Shown piece after piece: positions 37,380 to 46,900 of a stretch of DNA of 64,000 nucleotides; positions within the stretch are counted from its first letter, which is position 1; each line of letters opens with the position of its first letter. The stretch spans positions 1-64,000 of the forward strand of contig JACMNO010000030.1 of assembly GCA_014378485.1 (NCBI GenBank). The letters run 5' to 3'. The position numbers and the translations under genes were made by a program. A model generated the notes under the pieces. The model ran no database searches and was not told the origin of the DNA. It saw nothing but the letters and a program-made list of their open reading frames with translations. This DNA is from Bacteroidia bacterium. GTDB lineage: Bacteria; Bacteroidota; Bacteroidia; B-17B0; Aurantibacillaceae.

Positions 37380-37403
37380 CTATCTTTATAAATTTAAAGA
37401 TAG
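37380..37403 (-). promoter_or_regulatory. 24-bp palindrome, candidate operator/promoter of the TonB-receptor unit
   Basis: CTATCTTTA and TAAAGATAG form perfect 9-bp arms around six A/T bases, 11 bases before the TTG start of the 180-residue gene. On the minus strand each arm contains TATCTTTA, close to the -7 consensus TAnnTTTG, so a repressor bound here would cover the promoter. It does not resemble a standard Fur box. There is no U-run, so a terminator is unlikely. Confidence 0.4.
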
Positions 37404-37669
37404 GGTAAAAGTCTGAAAAAACAAGCGCTATATAAAGTGGGGCTGCCCAATATATTCCTGTTTTTTATTTTGACTTGGTATCGGCGGCCTTACAATGTCT
37501 ATAATGAACAACTCCCGCTTGTGACGGCTAATACATGTTTAAAGTGCATTTTTAAAGAGGACAATAACGATTGTGCATATTCTTTATATTATTGTAAGCG
37601 AAATTTAGCGAAGTTAGAAATGAAAAAATGATTGCTCGGGACAGTTCAGAGGTCTGAGAAAAAACATTA
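37404..37669. other. Intergenic stretch without a recognisable gene
   Basis: Together with the palindrome this makes a 300-base gap between the TonB-receptor unit and uup. It contains a GTG-started 64-codon plus-strand ORF with no family resemblance, which I reject as coding. I see no strong hairpin with a U-run and no RNA gene. Confidence 0.5.
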
Positions 37670-39595
37670 TTAATCCTGTAACTCCATCCAACGTGTTGTC
37701 TTCTCTTCAATCTGAAAAGAAATAGCTGTAAACTCTCCTGACAGTTTTTCAATTTCCTTAACATCAGAAATACCACTGGCCAACAATTTTTCTATTTCTG
37801 CTTTCCTGCTTTCTAATTGTGGTAACTCTGCGTCTATAGTTTCCAATTCTTTTTGTTCTTTGAACGATAACTTTCTTTTTTCTGATGATGGTTTTTCACT
37901 AATGGACTCTGTTGGTTTTGGAGTAGCTGTAGCAATCTTCTGATCCTTCTCACTTAAAACTTTTTGTTCCTTCGCCAACTCCTCTTCTTCTGCTTCCGAA
38001 TCATATTTCCATTGGCGGTATTCACTATAATTGCCTGGGAAATCTTTTACAACCCCATTTCCTTCAAAAGCAAATACATGATCTACCAATCGATCTAAAA
38101 AATAACGATCATGGGAAACTATCAAAACGCAACCTTGAAAATCCAATAAAAATTGCTCCAATGTTTGGAGTGTTATAATATCCAGATCATTAGTAGGTTC
38201 ATCCAAAATTAAAAAATTAGGATTTCTGACTAGTACCGTGAGTAAATATAATCTGCGTTTTTCTCCACCGCTTAATTTGCTGACATGACCGTATTGTACT
38301 TCAGGAGCAAAATTAAAGCGGGTTAATAATCCTGATGCACTTAAGGAAGTTCCATTAGCTAAAGGAATAAACTCTGCAATGTCCTTCACAACTTCAATCA
38401 CGCGTTTATCGTCTGCTACCTGTATTCCTTTTTGAGAATAGTACCCAAATACAATTGTGTCACCAACCATTACTGTACCACTATCCGGTGGTTCAAGACC
38501 CTGTAACATATTGATGAATGTACTCTTGCCAATTCCATTAGGGCCAACAATGCCTATTTTTTCTCCTTTAATAAACGTGTAGGTGAACGGTTCCATGATC
38601 TTCTTTTCGCCAAAAGCTTTTTTCAAATCACGGACTTCAAGGATTTTACTACCAATCCGTTCAACTTTAACACTTAACTCGATCTTTTTATCAACGCTCT
38701 TTTTTCTTGCTTTTGCTTCCACATCATAAAACGCATCTACTCGTGATTTTGATTTGGTAGTTCGGGCTCTTGGCTGTTTGCGCACCCATTCCAATTCTCG
38801 ACGATATAAATTTTTTGCTTTTTCCAATTCTGAAGCCTGCATCATTTCTCGCTCCGCTTTTTTTTCCATGTAGTAAGCAAACTTCCCTTTGTATTCGTAT
38901 AAGGAGTGGTTATCAATTTCAATAATACGGTCGCACACTTCATCTAAGAAATAACGGTCATGGGTTACCAATAAAATACTTTTTTTATAGCTCCTTAAAT
39001 AATCTTCCAACCATTCAATAACGGTTACATCTAAATGATTGGTTGGCTCATCCATAATCAACAGATCAGGTTCATTTAAAATAACCTGTGCCAAAGCCAA
39101 ACGTTTTTTTTGTCCGCCACTTAATGTGCTCACTTTTTGTTGCTGATCATCTAACCCTAAATTAGCGCACACTAACATGATTTGTGTTTCCACATTCCAT
39201 GCTTCCAGATCATTCATTTTGTTGGTCAGAATGTCCAGTTGTTTTTCTGTTTTATCTGTTGGATTGGCATAATGACTTTCAACCAAATGATTATAATCAA
39301 TGGCTGTTTTTACCATTTCACTATCGCCGGCATAAATTGCCTGTTCAATTGTGTGGTCTTCATTCAGCACCGGTTCCTGGCTTAGAAAAGAAATACGGAG
39401 TTCTTTTCTAAAAGCGATATCACCACTATCAGGAATTTCGATTCCCTGAAGAATTTTAAAAAGTGTGGATTTACCTGAACCGTTTTTTGCGATTAACGCA
39501 ACCTTGTCGCCATAATTAATACCGAAATTAATATTCTTAAAAAGTACTTTATCACCGAAACTTTTACTTAATTGATTTACTGAAAGAAGATTCAT
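37670..39595 (-). CDS. uup: ABC-F ATPase, Uup type
   Basis: Two ABC domains without membrane segments. The first has KNGSGKST, signature LSGGQKKRLALAQV and Walker B LLIMDEPTNHLD; the second has GPNGIGKST, LSGGEKRRLYLLTV and LILDEPTNDLD. The inter-domain linker is the short ABC-F form (LEWVRKQPRARTTKSKSR). After residue about 540 comes a Lys/Glu-rich linker and a coiled-coil C-terminal domain (ELETIDAELPQLESRKAEIE), which marks Uup. ABC-F proteins act on ribosomes, and Uup has also been linked to DNA and transposon excision phenotypes. All catalytic Glu residues are present. Confidence 0.92.
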   Translation of the reverse strand: MNLLSVNQLSKSFGDKVLFKNINFGINYGDKVALIAKNGSGKSTLFKILQGIEIPDSGDIAFRKELRISFLSQEPVLNEDHTIEQAIYAGDSEMVKTAIDYNHLVESHYANPTDKTEKQLDILTNKMNDLEAWNVETQIMLVCANLGLDDQQQKVSTLSGGQKKRLALAQVILNEPDLLIMDEPTNHLDVTVIEWLEDYLRSYKKSILLVTHDRYFLDEVCDRIIEIDNHSLYEYKGKFAYYMEKKAEREMMQASELEKAKNLYRRELEWVRKQPRARTTKSKSRVDAFYDVEAKARKKSVDKKIELSVKVERIGSKILEVRDLKKAFGEKKIMEPFTYTFIKGEKIGIVGPNGIGKSTFINMLQGLEPPDSGTVMVGDTIVFGYYSQKGIQVADDKRVIEVVKDIAEFIPLANGTSLSASGLLTRFNFAPEVQYGHVSKLSGGEKRRLYLLTVLVRNPNFLILDEPTNDLDIITLQTLEQFLLDFQGCVLIVSHDRYFLDRLVDHVFAFEGNGVVKDFPGNYSEYRQWKYDSEAEEEELAKEQKVLSEKDQKIATATPKPTESISEKPSSEKRKLSFKEQKELETIDAELPQLESRKAEIEKLLASGISDVKEIEKLSGEFTAISFQIEEKTTRWMELQD

Positions 39596-39620
39596 TTATT
39601 TTTTTTTATTTAAGAGAACG

Positions 39621-39640
39621 CCCTTCGACTCCGCTCAGGG
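39621..39640. repeat. REP-like imperfect palindrome (CCCTTCGACTCCGCTCAGGG)
   Basis: A GC-rich 20-mer stands out in an A/T-rich 59-base spacer between cdaA and uup and is followed by TGACA. Arms CCCT/AGGG with inner TCGA...TCAG form an imperfect hairpin. From memory, closely related sequences are widespread, multi-copy intergenic elements in Bacteroidota genomes. Only one copy is visible here, so its repeat status cannot be shown from this window. Confidence 0.55.
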
Positions 39641-39654
39641 TGACATGTATAAGA

Positions 39655-40458
39655 TTAGTTTTTAAGATTTTTTTCGATCAAGTATCTCAATTTATCAATG
39701 TTTAAATTAGAATTTATCTCGCCATTAATAGTTAATGAAACATGTCCAGTTTGTTCAGAAACTGTAATGGCCAGCGCATCCGTTGTTTCTGTTAAGCCAA
39801 CGGCGGCTCTATGACGCATACCAAAGTGTGAAGGAAAAGTTTCTTTTTCGGTAACTGGCAAAACACAACGAGCGGCAATAATTCTATTGTCTTTAATAAT
39901 TACCGCTCCATCATGCATCGGGCTGTTCTTATAAAAGATATTTTCCAGCATTTTGTCTGTTAAAACAGAATCAATTATTTCTCCAGTGTTGACATAAAAT
40001 TTTAAGTCAGATTTGCGGGATATGATAATTAAAGCTCCTGTCTTTGTTTCACTCATGTTAAAACATGCCTTGATCAAAGAATCGGCATCCAGGATAATAC
40101 CGGATGATACAGCAGAATGATTTGAAAAAGAAAAAATGTTTCTCCAATTCTTGTTCTTCAGAAATTCATTAGAACCGATGTATAATAAAAATTTTCTGAT
40201 CTCCTGCTGAAAAACTACCATTACAGCAATCACTCCTACATTAATAAATTTTCCCAAAATGGAGCCAAGAAGTTTTAGTTCAAAAGCTCTCACAATGATC
40301 CAAATGATATAAATCAAAACTAATCCAATAAACACATTGACCGCAGCAGTTCCTTTCACCATTTTATAAAGTTGGTAAAGCATGATGGCCACCAAAAATA
40401 TATCAATTGCGTCTGTAATCTTAAAAGAAAGAAATAGTATGAAAAGGGAAGTAAACAC
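39655..40458 (-). CDS. cdaA: Diadenylate cyclase CdaA
   Basis: Membrane-bound c-di-AMP synthase. Three N-terminal TM helices (to about residue 90, including DIFLVAIMLYQLYKMV) precede a DisA_N catalytic domain with the two motifs needed for ATP condensation: HDGAVII (about 180) and RHRAAVGL (about 214). The start is GTG at 40458; no nearby ATG fits the family N-terminus. c-di-AMP controls osmolyte transport and envelope homeostasis. In many Bacteroidota cdaA sits beside folP; here it lies downstream of the PP2C phosphatase cluster instead. No c-di-AMP phosphodiesterase is in the window. Confidence 0.93.
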   Translation of the reverse strand: MFTSLFILFLSFKITDAIDIFLVAIMLYQLYKMVKGTAAVNVFIGLVLIYIIWIIVRAFELKLLGSILGKFINVGVIAVMVVFQQEIRKFLLYIGSNEFLKNKNWRNIFSFSNHSAVSSGIILDADSLIKACFNMSETKTGALIIISRKSDLKFYVNTGEIIDSVLTDKMLENIFYKNSPMHDGAVIIKDNRIIAARCVLPVTEKETFPSHFGMRHRAAVGLTETTDALAITVSEQTGHVSLTINGEINSNLNIDKLRYLIEKNLKN

Positions 40459-40532
40459 GGCGGCAAAGATACCCTAAAATATGTAAAAAAAGAACAATTT
40501 ACCGGGCTTATTTTATTTAATTCCAGAAGGAT

Positions 40533-41489
40533 TTAGCTTAAGCGGATACCTACAATTAAAACATCATCAACCTGATCAAGGTTGCCCTTCCAGGATGTGA
40601 ATTCGTGAATTAAAACAGCCTTTTGTTCGACCATTGAAAGATGATGGATAGCCAAAAGTGTTTTTTCTAATTGTTTATACTTGAATTTTTTGCCTTTAGG
40701 TCCCCCGAACTGATCAGCATATCCATCTGTAAAAGTATAAATCATATCGTTTTTCTGAAGACCAACGTGGTTGCATGTAAATAAAACAGAGTCGGCATGC
40801 CCTTTACCTACAGGCATTTTATCAGGCTTACAGATTAGCAGTTGATTGTTACGGATAATATAAAACGGATTATTAGCGGAAGCGTATTCAAGTTTCATAT
40901 TTTGAATATCCAATTTACAAAGAACTGCATCCATACCGTCCTTACTTTCCTCCACTGCGCCTTCAGCATTTAATGCCTTAATTATTTCCTGTCTTACCTG
41001 GTTCAAAACCAAATCAGGTTTAGTGATTTTATTTTCATTAATAACCTGGCTTAGTTTACTTATATTTAACAGACTCATAAAAGCACCGGGAACGCCATGT
41101 CCAGTGCCGTCTGCCGTAATAAAAATAAAACTTCCGTCATCTATAGCTGTGCCCCAGTAAAAATCACTACTTACTACATCTTTAGGATTAAACATAATAA
41201 AATGTTCAGGCAAATGTTGTTTCAATAAAGTATCACTAGCTAATAAAGCATACTGAATTCTTTTGGCGTAATTAATACTGTCCAGGATCTCTTTCTGTTT
41301 TTCCTCTATAACTTCTTTTTGATCAAGAATTGCTTTCTGGAATAAAATATTTTCCCTTCTAAAAAAAACAAAAAACAAAATAGTAATAATGAACAATAAA
41401 AATAAATTTACGACGCTGATAACCGCCTGCGCCTTCTCTATCTCTGCAGTAAAACTAATAATACCAGCTTTGTTTTTCATACAGATCAA
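40533..41489 (-). CDS. SpoIIE/PP2C phosphatase fragment (3' part of a frameshifted gene)
   Basis: This is the ORF an automatic caller would report, with a TTG start (MICMKNKAG) that is almost certainly an artefact of the frameshift upstream. It holds the last TM helix (about 20-45), a coiled linker (KEVIEEKQKEI, then SINYAKRIQYALLA) and a full SpoIIE-type PP2C domain. Metal-binding segments are SDFYWG, ADGTGHGVPGAFM and YTDGYADQFGGPKG, and it ends VDDVLIVGIRLS. The Asp residues expected for Mn/Mg binding are all present, so the catalytic part itself looks functional. It dephosphorylates Ser/Thr in its family; the substrate is unknown. Confidence 0.8.
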   Translation of the reverse strand: MICMKNKAGIISFTAEIEKAQAVISVVNLFLLFIITILFFVFFRRENILFQKAILDQKEVIEEKQKEILDSINYAKRIQYALLASDTLLKQHLPEHFIMFNPKDVVSSDFYWGTAIDDGSFIFITADGTGHGVPGAFMSLLNISKLSQVINENKITKPDLVLNQVRQEIIKALNAEGAVEESKDGMDAVLCKLDIQNMKLEYASANNPFYIIRNNQLLICKPDKMPVGKGHADSVLFTCNHVGLQKNDMIYTFTDGYADQFGGPKGKKFKYKQLEKTLLAIHHLSMVEQKAVLIHEFTSWKGNLDQVDDVLIVGIRLS

Positions 41490-41883
41490 AAGAAAAAAAC
41501 AACCGATAGTCCTATAAACGGTCTCAATGCCATATTATTTTTAAAAAGAGCGATAGCGATCAGGCACATAATCAGTATAAAAAAATGCAGGTTAGACACT
41601 AGTCCATAAAATACGGTACCGGAAACAAAATAACATAAACCAAAGGAACTGGCTATATAAAATGCCGGGTCATGTTTTTTAATACGGTGTAAATAAAAGC
41701 TGAAACTAAAAATATAAGATTTAAAATAATGATACCTGCCTTTTTATAGATGGTCGCAATTGGCATAAAACCAATCATTGTTATAATAGTAATCATTGAG
41801 ATCAGGTTACTGATCCTAATCTTCCTATTAAGATTATCATCATTCGAAAGTGAAATGCCGGTATTTAAAATTTCTTTTATCAC
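40533..41883 (-). pseudogene. 6-TM sensor SpoIIE phosphatase gene, split by two homopolymer frameshifts
   Basis: A GTG at 41883 overlaps the TAG of the upstream phosphatase gene by one base (TAGTG) and opens a frame VIKEILNTGISLSNDDN with two TM helices. The frame breaks at six A's (plus-strand T's 41675-41680), then continues in -1 as HDPAFYIASSFG with three more TM helices. It breaks again at seven T's (plus-strand A's 41493-41499), then continues as LLICMKNK into the phosphatase. Adding one base to each run restores a single 450-codon frame (1351+2 = 1353 bases). The result is six TM helices, a coiled linker and PP2C. Both breaks sit on in-frame slippery-type heptamers (A AAA AAC, T TTT TTC). 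Sequencing error, true decay and recoding are all possible; two short homopolymers favour an assembly error. Confidence 0.75.
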
Positions 41884-43898
41884 TATATCCTGATACCAAT
41901 TATTAAAACATCGTCCACCTGTTCCAGGCCACCTTTCCATCCGTTAAATGTATCACCCAAAACTTGTTGTTGCTCATTTAAAGATAAATGATTTATAGTT
42001 AATAGTAATTCATTCAGAGGTTTATATTTAAACTTCTTGCCTTTAGGTCCGCCAAACTGATCCGCATACCCATCTGTATATAAATAAATAGTATCGCTTT
42101 CATTTGGTTTGATTTCAAATAATGAAAACTCATCCGTTCGCTCGCCTTTGCCTACAGGCATTTTATCACATTTCAAGTGCTTAATCTCACTATCCGAGAT
42201 AATAACAGGGTGGTTGTTTGAGGCTGCATAAGTGACATCGTTTGTTGTTTTATTGATCCGCAATAATATACCATCAAAGCCATCTTTTTGGTTTTCATTT
42301 GTTATGCTTTCTATTAATCTTCTTCTAACATAATCAAAGACTTTATTTGGCTCTTTGATGTTCTTCTCTTTAATCGCTTCACTCAAAAAACCAATACTCA
42401 ATAAGCTCATAAAAGCACCGGGCACACCGTGACCTGTGCTATCACAAACCGCCAAATAAAAATCATTTTCGTGTTCAGTAGCCCAATAAAAATCCCCACT
42501 CACAATATCTTTAGGTTTGAACAAAATAAAATGGCTTAATGAATTTCTGACAAAAAGATCTTCATGTGCTAATAAGGCGTATTGTATTCGTTTTGCATAG
42601 TTAATCGAATCAACAATTTCTTTTTGATGCGCTTCAAGAATATGTTTCTGATCCTCCACCACTTTTTTCTGAGCCTGGATAATGCTATTTTGTTTTTGAG
42701 TAATCTTAAATCTATTATAAATAAATGCGCCAAAAATACAGCAAATAATCATCCCTAAGATCACTGCATAAATTATGATCCGTTGCTGATTAGCTTTGGC
42801 AATATAAGTAAGCTCTCTTTTTTCCTGCTCGGCTTTGGAAATGACTTCTTTTTTTTCAAATTCATATTGCATCTGTTTTCGTGATGTGCTTTTTTCAATT
42901 TCATTGTTACTAATACTATCCTTCATTTTTACTGCCAGCTTCAGCATTTCATGAGCTTTATTATATTTTTCTTCTTTTAGGTAGATGCTTTCCAGCACGA
43001 TTGCCGCTGAACATATGTTTTCTGGATAACCCATCTTCCTAGACATATCAAGCGATTCTAATGTATATTTCTTTGCCAATTCCGTATTATTTTCTTCCAG
43101 ATAAATTTTTCCCATATTACATAAAGAGAAGGCAATCCCTTGGGAATCATTGATTTTTTCTCTGATCTCTAAACTTTTGGTAAAATAATAAAGGGCGCTG
43201 AAATAATTTTTCTGATTAAAATACACTGTACCAATATTTTGAAGTGAATAACCAATACCATGTTTGTCACGTATGGATCGTCTAATATTTAAACCTTTGA
43301 AATAATAGAATAATGCTTTTTTTAAACTTCCTTGTTTGTCATAAATATTTCCAATATTACTTAATGATTGTGCCTGCCCTTGTTTATCATCTATTTCTTT
43401 TTGAATTGCAAGACTTTTCTCATAATACTCTAAAGCCTTTGAAAACTGTTTTTGTGTATGGTAAATGTATCCTATATTATTGAGAGAATAAGATTGTCCT
43501 GATTTATCACCTGTTTCTTCCTGTATTTTCAAGCTTTGATGAAAATAATCCAATGCTTGCGTAACATCGCCCAGGTTGTTACTTAAATATCCTTTATTAT
43601 TTAAGTAATCTGAATAATGTTTCTTCGCTTTCTTTTTAACTCCTTCATTTTTGTCTCGCATCAGCTTTTGTGACAGTGGTCCAAGTTTATCATTGTACTT
43701 AGACCAGACTGCATCTTCACTAATGGCTTCAATAATAATAGTAAGAACAGAAAGCTTATGCGTATCATTAGGGGCTTTAATTGAGTAGCTGACAAGGGAA
43801 TCAATATATCTGCTTTGTGAAAAAGCAGAATTAGGATTCAGGAAAAAATACAAAATCAAAAAAAGGGATATGAAATTTCTTTTCAATGTAATATTCAA
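41883..43898 (-). CDS. TPR-sensor SpoIIE/PP2C phosphatase
   Basis: A 671-residue protein with a TTG start (no ATG fits), followed by a signal peptide (NFISLFLILYFFLNPNSAFSQ). Five to six TPRs at about 110-320 (e.g. ALDYFHQSLKIQEETGDKSG and ALEYYEKSLAIQKEIDDKQG) would lie in the periplasm. A TM helix at about 369-392 (IIIYAVILGMIICCIFGAFI) and a coiled linker ending SINYAKRIQYALLAHEDL follow, then a cytoplasmic SpoIIE-type PP2C domain (SGDFYW, CDSTGHGVPGAFM, YTDGYADQFGGPKG). The expected metal ligands are present. It probably couples a periplasmic protein interaction to Ser/Thr dephosphorylation, perhaps of an anti-sigma-antagonist-like partner, but no STAS or RsbW-like gene is nearby. It is the middle member of three tandem paralogues. 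Confidence 0.88.
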   Translation of the reverse strand: MNITLKRNFISLFLILYFFLNPNSAFSQSRYIDSLVSYSIKAPNDTHKLSVLTIIIEAISEDAVWSKYNDKLGPLSQKLMRDKNEGVKKKAKKHYSDYLNNKGYLSNNLGDVTQALDYFHQSLKIQEETGDKSGQSYSLNNIGYIYHTQKQFSKALEYYEKSLAIQKEIDDKQGQAQSLSNIGNIYDKQGSLKKALFYYFKGLNIRRSIRDKHGIGYSLQNIGTVYFNQKNYFSALYYFTKSLEIREKINDSQGIAFSLCNMGKIYLEENNTELAKKYTLESLDMSRKMGYPENICSAAIVLESIYLKEEKYNKAHEMLKLAVKMKDSISNNEIEKSTSRKQMQYEFEKKEVISKAEQEKRELTYIAKANQQRIIIYAVILGMIICCIFGAFIYNRFKITQKQNSIIQAQKKVVEDQKHILEAHQKEIVDSINYAKRIQYALLAHEDLFVRNSLSHFILFKPKDIVSGDFYWATEHENDFYLAVCDSTGHGVPGAFMSLLSIGFLSEAIKEKNIKEPNKVFDYVRRRLIESITNENQKDGFDGILLRINKTTNDVTYAASNNHPVIISDSEIKHLKCDKMPVGKGERTDEFSLFEIKPNESDTIYLYTDGYADQFGGPKGKKFKYKPLNELLLTINHLSLNEQQQVLGDTFNGWKGGLEQVDDVLIIGIRI

Positions 43899-43993
43899 TG
43901 TTTAAAATAAATGCGCTAAATATAACCAAATTAAATGCGAATTTTGAGCCGGTTAAGTTCTATTTTTAAAATCGGGTAAGCTAAACTTCAGTA

Positions 43994-46900
43994 TTAAACT
44001 TTAAAGCCAAGAACTAAAATGTCGTCCACCTGTTCCAGATTTCCTCTCCAGTTTTCAATTGTTTTATTTAACACGTCAGATTGCTCTGATAATTGCCTAT
44101 CAGAAATACTTAAAAGCAATTCATTTAATTGTTTGTATTTTAGTTTTTTACCTTTTGGGCCGCCGAACTGATCTGCATATCCATCTGTATAAACATACAC
44201 TACATCATTTTCAATAAGTTCAATGGTTTGCTTGCTGAAACTATCTGTTCTCTCACCTTTACCAACAGGCATTTTATCTTTTGGTAAAATTTCTATTTGG
44301 TTATTACGGATTAAAACCGGATAATTATTCGCTGCCGCATAGCATAGCTTTTTACTATTTTTTTCAAAACACATTAAAACAGCATCCATGCCATCCTGTT
44401 GTCCATCATTCCCAATACTATCAATTAAACGGGTTCTTACATAATTTAATATTTCATGAGGTTCGGAAATATTTTTTTCTTTAATGGCTTCGCTTAAAAA
44501 ACCCATGTTTAATAAACTCATAAATGCGCCAGGCACTCCATGTCCTGTACTATCGCACACTGCTAAATAAAATTTGTTATTATACTCGGTAGCCCAATAA
44601 AAGTCGCCACTGACAATATCTTTTGGTTTAAATAAAACAAAGTGGTTATTAAGGTGAGATCTTAAAAGTTCAGCATTAGCTAACAAAGCAAATTGAATTC
44701 GTTTTGCATAATTAATACTATCGATCGTTTCTTTTTGATGTTCTTCAATAATGTGCTTTTGTTGTTTAATGTCTTCTGTTGCAATTTCAATTTTAGATTC
44801 AAGTTCTTTTTGTAGTAGCCTCAATTTACGTTCCCTTCTTTTTATAAATAAATAAATGCTTCCTGAAATGATCAGTACCATTAAACATCTGAACCACCAT
44901 GTGTGCCAAAAAGGCGGCCTGATTACAAATTCATATTCTACTTCTTTGCTCCAATATCCCGCACTACTCATGGCTTTCACTTTAAACCGATAAGTACCAT
45001 GTGGCAAATTGCCATAAGGTGCTGATGTTCTGTTTGTAATCGCACTCCAGTTTGCATCAATTCCTTCTAATTTATATTGATACTTTACCTTCTTAGATTG
45101 CTTTTGAGTAATGCCTACAAAATTAAATGTGAGATAATTATTGTCATAATCAAGGCTCAAATTGATTGGCAAATGATTCCACCTGGATACGCTATTAAAT
45201 TTGAAGTGGTTAATATTTACGCCATTTCCTAAAGTCAATATTGTATCCTTATGATTTTCCAGGTTCAACCATGAAATAGTCTCATTATACAATTCTAGTC
45301 CTGTTAATTGAATATTAGGCGCTAAAGTATCTGTCATTTCCCCTTCAGGATGATAGACAGTTAGCCTGTCGTTAGTTCCAATCCAGATAGCACCATCATT
45401 TGCTTCATAAATTGAATTCGTAAAACAACCTATCCCCGTAAAACCATCTTCATAGGCGAATACTTTAAAAAAAACATCGTCCTCTTTAAAGGTACTCGTG
45501 CTAACTTTTTGTATTAGTCCGTCTATTTTACTTTTGGACAATTTGCTTAATCCAAAACGGGTACCAAACCATAAATTTCCTGATTTATCTTCTAACAACG
45601 ACATCACTACATTACTTGATAATCCTTCTTTCTCAGTTATGTTAATAAAGGATTTTCCATCAAACATTGTGACGCCGCCACCGTATGTACCGAACCAGAT
45701 ATTACCGGAACTATCTTCCAGCATAGACATTACGATATTATTTCCAAGGCCATCCTCTTCTTTAAAATGGGTGAACACTTTTCCATCATATCGGGTAATA
45801 CCGCCACCATAAGTCCCAAACCAAAAATTTCCTGCTCTGTCTTCTAAAATTGTTCTCACATCTGTATTGGACATTCCTTCTTTGACAGAGAAATTAGTAA
45901 AAGAGGCAGGGCTCTTTATGTTACCATCATACTTTGATACACCTCCACCATTTGTTGCAAACCACAAATTACCTGCCCGGTCTTCGTATATGTCCCTGAC
46001 GTCGTTGTTTGCAAGACCATCTGCATCTGTAAAATGAGTAAACGTTATGCCATCATATTTGCATAGGCCTGCTCCTGTAGCGAACCAAAGATTTCCTGTT
46101 TTGTCTTTCAGCGAACTCCATACCATACCATTTGGCAAACCCTCATTTTCTGAAAAATGTGTAAAGCTTTTACCATCATATTGTGATATACCCGTTCCAT
46201 AATTACTTAACCATATATTACCTGTTTTGTCCTGAAGGAAAGAAAATACAATATTATTAGATAATCCTTCATTTTCCATGAAATGTGAAAACAGATTTCC
46301 ACTGTACTTTGATACGCCACTGCCATGTGTAGAAAACCAAAGATTTCCACTCTTGTCTTCAACGATACTTTTTACAATATTATTTGGCAGGCCTTGTTCA
46401 CCAGAAAAATTTGTAAAAGTTTTGCCGTCATACTTTGATACACCGTTACCGTTAGTTCCGAACCAAATATTATTATGCTTATCTTGTTTAATAGATAAAA
46501 TCTCATTGTTTGGCAAGCCCTCTTTATCGGTAAAGTTTGTAAATGTTTTACCATTAAATTTTAACGCACCGGCACCATATGTTGCAAACCAGATATCGCC
46601 ATTCTTCACTTCAAGAATCGAAAATATTTCATTATTTGGTAAATCTTCATAATTTTCAAAAGCTTTTCCGTTGAATTTTGATATGCCACCATTTGTGCCA
46701 AACCATAAATTACCCAAATGGTCTTCCATGATCGATAGCACATAATTATTTACTAAACCCTGTTTATCTGTATAATAAGTAAATGTTTTTCCATCATACT
46801 TTGTTACCCCGCCACCGTTAGTTCCAAACCATATATTTCCATGCTTATCTTCCAATATTGAAAAAACAACATTATTAGACATGCCTTCCTTCTCTGTATA

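Noticed and set aside
37437-37631. 64-codon GTG-started ORF on the plus strand.
   Set aside because: No family resemblance, poor start and no neighbour logic.
41653-41940. 95-residue ORF starting MERWPGTGG.
   Set aside because: Its first 19 codons are out-of-frame reading of the upstream phosphatase gene; the real part starts at the GTG at 41883 and belongs to the split phosphatase gene.
45498-46652. Plus-strand ORFs of 104 and 124 codons over the propeller repeats.
   Set aside because: Antisense shadows caused by the repeated codons of the Reg_prop units.
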